NCBI GenBank assembly: GCA_039583875.1 | Contig: CM077147.1 | Location: 109,352,124-109,416,123 of the forward strand | Length of the DNA stretch: 64,000 nt | Direction of reading: 5' to 3' | From: Platanthera guangdongensis | Lineage: Eukaryota; Streptophyta; Magnoliopsida; Asparagales; Orchidaceae | Shown here: positions 33,760-42,406 of the stretch, piece after piece | Position numbering within the stretch: the stretch's first letter is position 1 | Layout of the letters: each line of letters begins with the position of its first letter | Translations under genes and position numbers: made by a program | Notes under the pieces: model-generated | Told to the model about the DNA's origin: nothing | Database searches by the model: none | The model's input: the letters and a program-made list of their open reading frames with translations, nothing else

Positions 33760-34310
33760 GGGGCGGCCTCTGCCCGCCAGCCGGGCGGACTCCACTCGGA
33801 GTCCGCCCAGGCCGCCCGCTAGGGGGCGGCCCTGGCCTTACGGGGCGGACTCCACCCGGAGTCCGCCCAGGCCGCCTGCTGGGGGGCGGCCCCGGCCTTG
33901 CCGGGCGGACTCCACCCGGAGTCCGCCCAGGCTGCCCTCTAGGGGGCGGCCCCGGCTCTTGCCGGGCAGACTCCACCCGGAGTCCGCCCAGGCCGCCCGC
34001 TAGGGGGCGGCCCCGGCTCTTGCAGGGCATACTCCACCCGGAGTCCGCCCACGTCACCCGCTGGGGGATGGCCCTGGCCTTGCCGGGCGGACTCCACCCG
34101 GATTCTGCCCAGGCCGCCCGCTAGGGGGAGGCCCCGGCTCTTGCCGGGCGGACTCCACCCGGAGTCCGCCCAGGCCGCCAGCTGGGGGGCGGCCCTGGCT
34201 CTTGCCGGGCGGACTCCCTCGGAGTCCGCCCCGGCCGCCCGCTTGGGGGCGGCCTCGACCTTGCCGGGCGGACTCCCCCCGAAGACCTCCTAGGCCGCCC
34301 GCAAGGGGGC
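33760..34310 (+). repeat. 60-61 bp tandem palindromes in U3
   Basis: About nine units, each with GGCGGACTCC facing GGAGTCCGCC across a few bases and GGCCGCCC facing GGGCGGCC. Unit starts near 33783, 33843, 33903, 33964, 34025, 34085, 34146 and 34207. The 3' LTR has the same array at 39464-40050. Confidence 0.85.
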
Positions 34311-34402
34311 GGCCTCCATTCTCTCCCGACTTCCTACAGCTTGCTTCGCCAACCTGGCGGACTCCAACTTCCAGTCTGCGGAGTCCGCGCAGGTCGTCAT
34401 GC

Positions 34403-34410
34403 TGACGTCA
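34403..34410 (+). promoter_or_regulatory. TGACGTCA element upstream of the TATA box
   Basis: A perfect bZIP/TGA-factor palindrome lies 33 bases before TATAAATA and is conserved at 40148-40155 in the 3' LTR. Function is inferred from the motif and position. Confidence 0.55.
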
Positions 34411-34443
34411 CTGGGCCTCGCTTTTTGAATATCTTCCCGGGCC

Positions 34444-34451
34444 TATAAATA
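34444..34451 (+). promoter_or_regulatory. TATA box of the non-autonomous Tat 5' LTR
   Basis: GGGCCTATAAATAGCCC; the 3' LTR has the same at 40190-40197. Confidence 0.75.
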
Positions 34452-34924
34452 GCCCTTGATTCCCCTCATTCGGGAGGACCAGAGGTTAAGACAAGTCTTG
34501 CCAGCAGACTCTACGGACTCCGTTTTCCTGTCCGTGCAGTCCTCCCTCAGCCTGCCAGTAGACCCTGCAGACTCAGTTTTCCTCTCCGCGCAGTCCTCCA
34601 CCAACTTGCAAGCAGACTCTGCGGACTCCGTTTTCCTGTCCGTGCAGTACTCCATCAGCCTGCCAGCAGACCCTGCGGACTCAGTTTTACTGTCTGCGCA
34701 GTCCTCCACAGCTTACCTGCAGCTTGCCAGCAGACTCTACAGACTCAGTTTTCCAGTCCTCCAGCAGCTAGCAGCCTCTTTTACTTAGTCTATGACAGCT
34801 TATTTTCTCTGCTCTCTGGCAACTTCTTCTCCCTTAGCCGCCAGCTTCCCTTTGTACCCCTTTAATGCTTTGTTGTGAAGGTGTACATGTAAGCTTGTAA
34901 CCTCTCGCTATTAATAAAAGGAAA

Positions 34925-34960
34925 GCCCGTCGCAAGAGTGGCATTTAGGCCGCAGCGGGC
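34925..34960 (+). promoter_or_regulatory. U5 stem-loop
   Basis: GCCCGTCGC at 34925-34933 and GCAGCGGGC at 34952-34960 can form a stem with one C/A mismatch, around a GGCATTTAGG loop. The homologue in the 3' LTR at 40671 has a damaged 3' arm. Confidence 0.5.
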
Positions 34961-34999
34961 GAAGTGTGTTGTTGTCGCTGCTAGCGGCCCCCTCTTCTT

Positions 35000-35130
35000 C
35001 CCTCTACTCAGCAAGCCTTGCTCTCTGCTCAGCAAGCCTTGCTCTCTGCTCAGCAAGCCTTGCTCTCTGCTCAGCAAGTCTTGCTCTCTGCTCAGCAAGC
35101 CTTGCTCTCTGCTCAGCAAGCCTTGCTCTC
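35000..35130 (+). repeat. 21-bp tandem repeat in U5, six copies
   Basis: The unit is TCTGCTCAGCAAGCCTTGCTC. The 3' LTR (40745-40845) has only four copies, so the two LTRs have diverged by unit gain or loss since insertion. Confidence 0.8.
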
Positions 35131-35380
35131 TGCTCAGCTCAGCTCTTCTCGGCAACCAACCTGCAAGTACAACCGTCGTAGAAACTGTCTGCTCGACAGC
35201 TCATGTTCAACCTCCTCTTCCTCTCTTGATCAACCCTCTCTGTTGATCAAGCCTCTCCTCTGCTCGCAGTAGCCTCTCCTCTACCCCCGCAAGCTTTGTC
35301 CTCCCTCCTCACCTAGCTTGTGAGGCCAAGCACCCCCTCCGTATTAGCTGTGCCCATGGTGCCGTTTTCGCGCATCAACA

Positions 35381-35404
35381 GTTTTGGTGCGGTGAGCGTG
35401 GAAA
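35381..35404 (+). other. Leader start with probable primer binding site
   Basis: GTTTTGGTGCGGTGAGCGTG follows the LTR end directly, in the place and general form of the TTTGGCGCC-type primer sites of Tat elements. The tRNA cannot be named from the sequence. The complete Tat element at 6796 lacks this stretch. Confidence 0.5.
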
Positions 35405-35459
35405 ACAGTTAACACGCGATCCTTCAGATCCGAACAGGCAGTGAAAGCGACAGTTAACC

Positions 35460-37040
35460 ATGTCAGACCATCACTCAGCCGAGAACCTTGCTCCAAGTCC
35501 TAGCGAAGATCCTCTCTGGGAAGCCTTTGAACAACCGCGTCGTGAGAATGCTCAACAGTTCCAAGCGGTCAACCAAATGTTTGCTGTAATCACACAGCGA
35601 CTAAACTCTCAACCAGCAGCTGCTCCAGCAGCTCCAACTGCTCAGATCAATCCAGCCCCAACATCCGAGCATCAACAAGCTTATCCTCCAGCTTGCTCGC
35701 CAGTCTACCCTCCTTATACAACAACCTTCCCGCAAGATCCTGCTGCTCCTTTGTGAACTCAAGATGAAGAGTTCATTGTTTGCCAAAACTTCTTCCGGGA
35801 AGCAGCCCGGGGAAGTCCTACTAGATTTCTCAATTTTCAGGGAAGTCATCCTTACCCTGCAGCTCCTGCCTTTGCTCCTCCTGTAGCAACTTTTCCTTTT
35901 TATCCTCCTGCTTCTTTTGCAGCTGCAGCTTATGCTCCTTTCTTTCCTTATGCTATAGGAGATCAGGAAGAGCCTTCGCAATTCACAGAGAATGTCCGCC
36001 ATGAGCTAACTCCAGCTAACTTCAGAGAGCCTCGACTGCCATTCTACACGGGAGAGACTGATCCAGTAAAGCATCTGCAAGCTTTTGAATCGGCCGTTGC
36101 TCTCAAAACCCTTATAGATGCAACAAAGTGCAAGCTCCTTGTCACTACCTTTGATGGGGAAGTGAGGGACTGGTTCTATGGCCTCCGTCCTCGCTCCATC
36201 AATTCGTTCGTTGATCTACGAAGGGAATTTCTTCTCAGATTCTCTAACTCAACCAAGAGAAAGGGCGGTCCTGAAGCCCTCTTTGAGATCAACCAGTGAG
36301 AGAATGAAACTTGGTCTCAATTCATTGATCGATTCCAGAAAGAGATCTTAGATATCGAGATTGTCGATCAAGAAATGTAACGAGTGGCTCTTATCCACGG
36401 CCTCCGTGAAGGGCCTCTCAAGATTGAAGCCAATGTCCGAGCGCCAAAAACGTACCAAGAGTTGATTGCTCTAGCCAACTCATACATTCGAGGAGAAAAA
36501 AGCAATCCAGGCTTCGTCTCCCGGCTTTTATCAGAAAAAGATCCTCTTGTTCACAAGCAACCTCTGAGATCTCCTCGGAAAGACTTTTCAACCCACTTAA
36601 GAAATACAAAAAGATTCCAGCATCATCATCAACACCTCTTCCCGGGCCAGGGTCGAGTCCAAGAACGACTGCCACTACTACCAGCTCCATCTTCACAAAC
36701 AGCCTCAGTTGATCAACAACAAGACAATGACTTGCATGAGCATGTATTAGATGGAGCCATGCAAGAAAATGAGCCTCTTGCTTCTCGTCAATACAAGCAA
36801 GTTGGATCAAAGAGAAAGCATGCAAACTTAACTATTTCTATGGAGGATGCTCTTCATATCATCAAAAAGGGGCCAGGTTTTGAATGGCCTCTCCCTATAC
36901 GACCTAGTCGAAGTTGTCATATGGATTTATTTTGTCAATACCACATGTGTGTGGGTCATGACACGGAAATGTGCCGAGCTCTCCATAGGCTCGTGGAGAA
37001 ATTACTAAATCAGGGCAAGTTGCATGAAAATGTTGCTTAA
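35460..37040 (+). pseudogene. Gag of the non-autonomous Tat element
   Basis: The frame starts MSDHHSAENL and runs for about 526 codons with three stops: TGA near 35755, TGA near 36297 and TAA near 36378. Each could have arisen by one base change from a sense codon. A proline/alanine-rich stretch is followed by the capsid region (FREPRLPFY, HLQAFESAVAL, WFYGLRPRS, VALIHGLREGPLK), which matches the gag at 8074-8571. The C-terminal part has the Tat variant zinc knuckle CQYHMCVGHDTEMC near 36935-36975 and LVEKLLNQGKL. It would package RNA in particles. No protease follows. Confidence 0.87.
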
Positions 37041-37149
37041 AAGCAACCTTGGAAAAGCCTCTGACAGCTTCGAGTCCTTACTCAGTGTTACTATGGCTTC
37101 CAAAACCTATTAGTGGTAAAGATTTTCTTACCCTTACTCTTTTCAGGCA

Positions 37150-37775
37150 CTTTCATTTCAAACCCACTTTATAGTGGTCGCCTGTGCTCTCTTTACGACA
37201 ATCAAACCCACTTTACAGTGGTCGCCTGTTCTCTCTTTACGGCAATCAAACCCACTTTATAGTGGTCGCCTATGCTCTCTTTACGGCAATCAAACCCACT
37301 TTATAGTGGTCTCCTGTGCTCTCCTTACGACAATTAAACCCACTTTATAGTGGTCGCCTGTGCTCTCTTTACGGCAATCAAACCCACTTTATAGTGGTCG
37401 CCTGTGCTCTCTTTACGGCAATCAAACCCACTTTATAGTGGTCGCCTGTGCTCTCTTTACGGCAATCAAACCCACTTTATAGTGGTCGCCTGTGCTCTCT
37501 TTACGGCAATCAAACCCACTTTATAGTGGTCGCCTGTGCTCTCTTTACGGCAATCAAACCCACTTTATAGTGGTCGCCTGTTCTCTCTTTACGGTAATCA
37601 AACCCACTTTATAGTGGTCGCATGTGCTCGCTTTACGTCAATCAAACCCACTTTATAGTGGTCGCTTGTGCTCTCTTTACGGCAATCAAACCCACTTTAT
37701 AGTGGTCGCCTGTGCTCTCTTCACGACAATCAAACCCACTTCTTAGTGGTCGCTTGAAAGCTTTTTGAGCCCATC
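37150..37775 (+). repeat. 44-bp tandem array, 14 copies
   Basis: Units repeat at exact 44-bp steps (first CCCACTTTATAGTGG at about 37163, then 37207, 37251 and so on to 37735). Each unit contains CCACT TTAT AGTGG, a 5-bp stem with 4-base loop, then TCGCCTGTGCTCTCTTTACG. The copies are very similar, so the array is young or homogenised. It replaces the position where protease would begin. No ORF. Confidence 0.9.
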
Positions 37776-38100
37776 GTTTTCCTTCTCAGGATTTCTCCTT
37801 ACTTCCCTTTTGAGGATGCGCGGCCAGCCCGCTTTGAGTAGGACTATACTCGGGATGATTTTTCGGGCAAGTGATGCATAAGGCCCACGGGGAACACCTG
37901 TGGCAGCATTCAACCTTCTTTAGTCATTCCGAGTATAGACCTCTTTTCGTCTATTGCCTTCTTTCACAGGTGAACAGGTTAATCCGACCTACGAAAAGGA
38001 TTCTGGCATTCATTTTGCTTATGTCCATCGAGCCATAACAACAGTTTTGGTACGGTGATCAACAGTTCTGGTATACCAACAGTTTTGGTGGGTAATCAAC
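37776..38100 (+). other. Spacer with three primer-site-like motifs
   Basis: No ORF. At 38041-38095 three closely spaced copies of CAACAGTTTTGGT or AACAGTTCTGGT resemble the LTR end/primer junction at 35376-35390. Confidence 0.5.
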
Positions 38101-38880
38101 ACTTGCAAGCCTTCTCTTCACAGGTACCTGCAAGTTATTTTTGTGTCTTGTTTGCTTATAACTCTTCGCCTTGCAGAGATTAGCAAACCCTTGCAAGCCT
38201 TCTCCACAGGTACTTGCAAGCTCCTTTTATATGTATATTGTCTGCTTCTAACTCTCCTCTTTGTAGAGAATAACAGACGCCTGCAAGTCATATCCAGGTA
38301 CTTGCAGTTTAATTCATTATTCTATTCTCTGCTGTTCACTCTTCTCTTTGCAGTGGTTAGCAGACGCCTGCAATTCATATTCAGGTACTTGCAGCTTATT
38401 TTTGTATACAATACCTGCTCCTAACTCTCTTCTTGCAGAGATCAGCGAACCCTTGCAAGTTTCTTCACAGGTACTTGCAAGTTGCGAACATATATCATGT
38501 TTGTTCTTAAATCTCATTTTGCAGAGATCAACCGACATTTGCAAGCTCCATTCAGGTACTTGTAGGTTACTTTCATATACTGTGCATACCTTCAACTCTT
38601 CTTTTGCAGAGAAAGCAAAGACTTGCAAGTTCCTTCCAGGTACTTGCAACTCATTCTTCGTTCTTGTATACTCTTTATCCTTCCTTTTTTGCAGAGGATA
38701 ACGAGTGCTTGCAGGCCTCCATCAGGTACTTGCAAGTTATTATGTTTTCTGTTTTTCTCTCACTTTTATTTTGCAGAACTTAATGGAAGACACACCTTCT
38801 TCGTTTTGCAAAATCAACCTCAGGTACACACTCGATGTACCTCCCATACATGTCTACCTTAACTTTTCTCTTGCAGGAAA
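38101..38880 (+). repeat. Diverged 86-bp array of exon-like cassettes
   Basis: Nine donor-like CAG|GTACTT sites (38121, 38207, 38295, 38382, 38468, 38553, 38637, 38723, 38821) alternate with nine acceptor-like pyrimidine tracts ending TTGCAG or TTGTAG. Between each acceptor and the next donor is a 30-33 nt segment (the last one about 47 nt); between each donor and the next acceptor are about 50-55 nt. Copies are diverged but the splice-like borders are kept. The segments are of mixed length modulo three, so they do not form a simple protein exon series. Confidence 0.75.
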
Positions 38881-39011
38881 ATAGACAGGTAGCACCGAAC
38901 TTCTAAGGAAAGGCTTCATGTTCTATCTCTCCTTACCCCTTTTTTCTTTTTGTTGGGATGGATCACGACTTTTGTGGGTCTCCAACTTTTTCGAAGTTCC
39001 CTTCGAAACTT

Positions 39012-39029
39012 AAAAAAGTGCGGGGATTA
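39012..39029 (+). other. Polypurine-type tract
   Basis: AAAAAAGTGCGGGGATTA lies directly before the 3' LTR start; the same ending is used at 19040. Confidence 0.65.
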
Positions 39030-41084
39030 TGTTAACCCAGAAATCGGCGATCCTTCCCAAGGTAGCCAGCTGGCTAGTCGCGCTCCTTCGATTCTCCCTT
39101 TTGATCGCGACAAGCCCCAGCATAGGCGGACAGTTTTCCCTGTCCGTCTAGGTCCCCTTGCAACAGCGTGCCCTGCGGGATGGCGGGCTATTCCCATAGC
39201 TAACCTTTGCAGGCCATGCGGTTAGGCCTGCTAACCGTGCAATGCTTTTCCTTGCAGGAGTCCACCAACAGCACCACCAGGGGGGCCTCCCAGTCCACCC
39301 AAGGGGCGGAGGCCTCCTGCCGCCGTCTGCCGATGCCGCCAACCAGGGGCGGCCTCCCTGCCGCTCGAGGGGAGGCGGCCTCCTGCCGCCGTCCACTGAG
39401 GCCGCCCACCAAGGGCGGCCTCCACCTGCCAGGCCGCCCAACCGGGGCGGCCTCTGCCCGCCAGCCGGGCGGACTCCACCCGGAGTCCACCCAGGCCGCC
39501 CGCTAGGGGGCGGCCCCGGCCTTGCGGGGCGGACTCCGCCCGGAGTCCGCCCAGGCCGCCTGCTGGGGGGCGGCCCCGGCCTTGCCGGGCGGACTCCACC
39601 CGGAGTCCGCCCAGGCTTCCCTCTAGGGGGCGGCCCCGGCTCTTGCCGGGCGGACTCCACCCGGAGTCCGCCCAGGCTGCCCGCTAGGGGGCGGCCCCGG
39701 CTCTTGCCGGGCGGACTCCACCCGGAGTCCGCCCACGTCTCCCGCTGGGGGACGACCCTGGCCTTGCCGGGCGGACTCCACCCGGATTCCGCCCAGGCCG
39801 CCCGCTAGGGGGAGGCCCCGGCTCTTAGGGGGCGGACTCTACCCGGAGTCCGCCCAGGCCGCCCGCTGGGGGGCGGCCCCGGCTCTTGCCGGGCGGACTC
39901 CCCCGGAGTACGCCCAGGCCGCCCGCTGGGGGGCGTCCCCGGCTCTTGCCGGGCGGACTCCCCCGGAGTCCGCCCAGGCCGCCCGCTAGGGGGCGGCCCC
40001 GGCCTTGCCGGGCGGACTCCCCCCGGAGTCCGCCCAGGCCGCCCGCAAGGGGGGCGGCCTCCGTTCTCTCCCAGCTTCCTACAGCTTGCTTCGCCAACCT
40101 GGCGGACTCCAATTTCCAGTCCGCGGAGTCCGCACAGGTCGTCATGCTGACGTCACTGGGCGCTGCTTTTTGAACATCTTCCCCAAGCCTATAAATAGCC
40201 CCTGATTCCTCTCGTTCGGGAGGACCAAAGGTGGAGACAAGTCTTGCCAGCAGACTCTGCGGAATCCGTTTTCCTGTCCGCGCAGTCCTCCCTCAGCCTG
40301 CCAGCAAACCCTGCAGACTCAGTTTTCCTGTCCGCGCAGTCCTCCACCAGCTTGCAAGCGGACTCTGCGGACTCCGTTTTCCTGTCCGCGCAGTCCTCCA
40401 TCAGCCTGCCAGCAGACCCTGCGGACTCAGTTTTCCTATCCGCACAGTCCTCCACAGCTTACCTGTAGATTGCCAGCAGATTCTCCAGACTCAGTTTTCC
40501 AGTCCTCCAGCAGCTAGCAGCCTCTTTTACTTAGTCTCTGGCAGCTTTTTTTCTCTGCTCTCTGGCAACTTCTTCTCCCTTAGCCGCCAGCTTCCCTTTG
40601 TACCCCTTTAATTCTTTGTTGTGAAGGTGTACATATATGCTTGTAACCTCTCGCTATTAATCAAAGGAAAGCCCGTCGCAAGAGTGGCATTTAGGCCGCG
40701 GCAGCCGAAGTGTGCTGTTGCCGCTACTAGTGGCCCCCTCTTCTTCCCTCTGCTCAACAAGGCTTGCTCTCTGCTCAGCAAGCCTTGCTCTCTGCTCAGC
40801 AAGCCTTGCTCTCTGCTCAACAAGCCTTGCTCTCTGCTCAGCTCAGCTCTTCTCGGCAACCAACCTGCAAGTACAACCGTCGAAGAAACTGTCTGTTCGA
40901 CAGCTCCTGTTCAACCTCCTCTTCCTCTCTTGATAAACCATCTCTGTTGATCAAGCCTCTCCTCTGCTCGCAGCACCCTCTCCTCTACCACCGCAACCTT
41001 TCTCCTCCCTCCTCACCTAGCCTGTGAGGCCAAACACCCCCTCCGTATTAGCTGTGCCCCCGGTGTCGTTTTTGTGCATCAACA
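39030..41084 (+). repeat. 3' LTR of the non-autonomous Tat element
   Basis: It matches the 5' LTR in order: U3 palindromic array (39464-40050), TGACGTCA (40148), TATA (40190), U5 hairpin (40671) with a damaged 3' arm, four copies of the 21-bp repeat. ATCAC follows at 41085. Confidence 0.9.
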
Positions 41085-42392
41085 ATCACCAACCTTTGTG
41101 ATGGATGACTCTCCCATGCTAGATCTAGATGCATTGATCTTGGCTGACATTATAGAAGAAAATAAGGCAGCAGCTGAAAGCTCTGTCCCAGTTACTTCTG
41201 ATTCTTGTATAGCTTCTTCTCCAACTCCTGCTGAATCTCCAGCCTTTGAAAGTTTTGCTCCTGCTACAGAAAAGACTGCTACTTATGCTAAAGCCTTGAA
41301 AGCATTGGATGCTCTATATGATAACCCTCAGGGTTCTGCCAGTGATGATGATGATGAAGATGAGGATGAAGATTTAGATGAGGAGGATACAAAGAAGAAG
41401 AGGAAACAAGTATCCAAGAAAAGAAAAGCTCCTCCTCCTCCTGCTCCTAGCCCTAATACAGCACATGATACTCCCTATTACATTCTGCAAAAGATAACAC
41501 CATACAAATAGATGTCAGCTTGGATGTGGTTGTTCAAAAATGAACAAAAGGAGAGGAAGAGAAGCAGAAGATACTCTCCTCCTCCAGTTCAGATATATAG
41601 AAAAGATCCACCACCTCCTCCTCCTGCAGGTGGTGCCTCTGGCTCTAGTTCTCTGAGATCTGCCCCTATTCAAACTTATCAGAAACATCAAGGGAGATCT
41701 TCTGGAAGCAGTCAGCAAAGGCATCACACTTCAGGAAGTCAATAGCAGCAACATCAACAGCAGCAACATCAGCAGCAATAACAAACTCTCTCTGCAGAAC
41801 AGAAAGCTGATACTCCCAATAGGCCATATTCACCTCCTGTTCCTTTTGAAGATCCAGAAACAGCCAACACAGCTAAAATGGCCAGATTTCAGGAACTTGT
41901 TGGTCTCTCTATGATCAACAAAGCAAGAGAAGAAGGCAAGGATATCTCAGGATACTCCACAATGTCTACGTACAGAAAAGAAGAACTCAAGAGATTTAAT
42001 AAGGCAAACAAATTCTTCAATGTTGATGACTACATGAAGCTACACCCAGAAGCAGTTGTCCCCAGGGCTACATACTTGAAGATTATAGGAGCTGCTGACA
42101 TGACAATATCCAAGGTGGAAGCTTCAGATCCTAAAAGAGAGATTATGTTTACTAAGCCAGGAGAAAAGACTAAAGAAGACAAGCCCACAGATAAGAAACA
42201 AAAGAAATAATCTTTACATTGATTCATTTTCTTTCTTCTCTGTATTAGCTTTAAAACTGATTTGTTTGTTTAAAACAAAGCTCATGTACATATATATCTG
42301 ATGCATATGTTAGTAATCTCTGCCAGATATACCTTTTTCCTGCTTTGTTTATTCTTATGTTTTTTATTTTGAGTCTATCAGTGACCTCACCC

Positions 42393-42406
42393 AAATAGGG
42401 GGAGAT
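42393..42406 (+). other. Polypurine tract of copia A
   Basis: AAATAGGGGGAGAT directly before the 3' LTR, typical for copia elements of this type. Confidence 0.85.

Larger units (their letters stand above)
33346..35380 (+). repeat. 5' LTR of the non-autonomous Tat element
   Basis: It contains a 60-61 bp palindromic array (about 33760-34300), TGACGTCA at 34403, TATAAATA at 34444, a second repeated block with TCCGCGCAGTCCTCC (34500-34760), the U5 hairpin at 34925 and six copies of a 21-bp repeat at 35000-35130. Confidence 0.9.
33346..41084 (+). mobile_element. Non-autonomous Tat-type element: gag but no pol
   Basis: LTRs of 2,035 and 2,055 bp begin TGTTAA and contain AAATCGGCGATCC, end CATCAACA, and are flanked by an exact ATCAC duplication. 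The 3.6-kb interior has a Tat gag with three stops, then a 44-bp tandem array and an array of exon-like 86-bp units, and no protease, RT or integrase. Its gag, U5 hairpin and polypurine tract resemble those of the complete Tat element at 6796, so enzymes would come from such a relative. Confidence 0.9.
31632..42210 (+). pseudogene. Extra env-like ORF of copia A, split by a Tat insertion
   Basis: The ORF starts MAILAGAFAAMKF, about 400 bases after RNase H, and has one in-frame TAA at 32481. The N-terminal about 230 residues form a folded-looking domain with SISLTPTILTEILGL, similar in layout to plant-mobile type domains of other extra ORFs. A long proline/serine/threonine stretch follows. At 33346 the Tat element interrupts it; the phase at 33345 and 41090 is compatible. 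The C-terminal part (41085-42210) has an acidic run, a basic run, glutamine repeats with stops at 41509 and later, and a lysine-rich end. I see no clear signal peptide or membrane segment, so an envelope role is only by position and family analogy. Confidence 0.7.

Noticed and set aside
33464..34124. Long GC-rich ORFs on both strands
   Set aside because: They coincide with the 60-61 bp palindromic array of the Tat LTR; the same occurs at 39148-39808 in the other LTR.
37150..37775. CRISPR-like array
   Set aside because: Units are contiguous 44-bp repeats with no distinct spacers, inside a plant retrotransposon.
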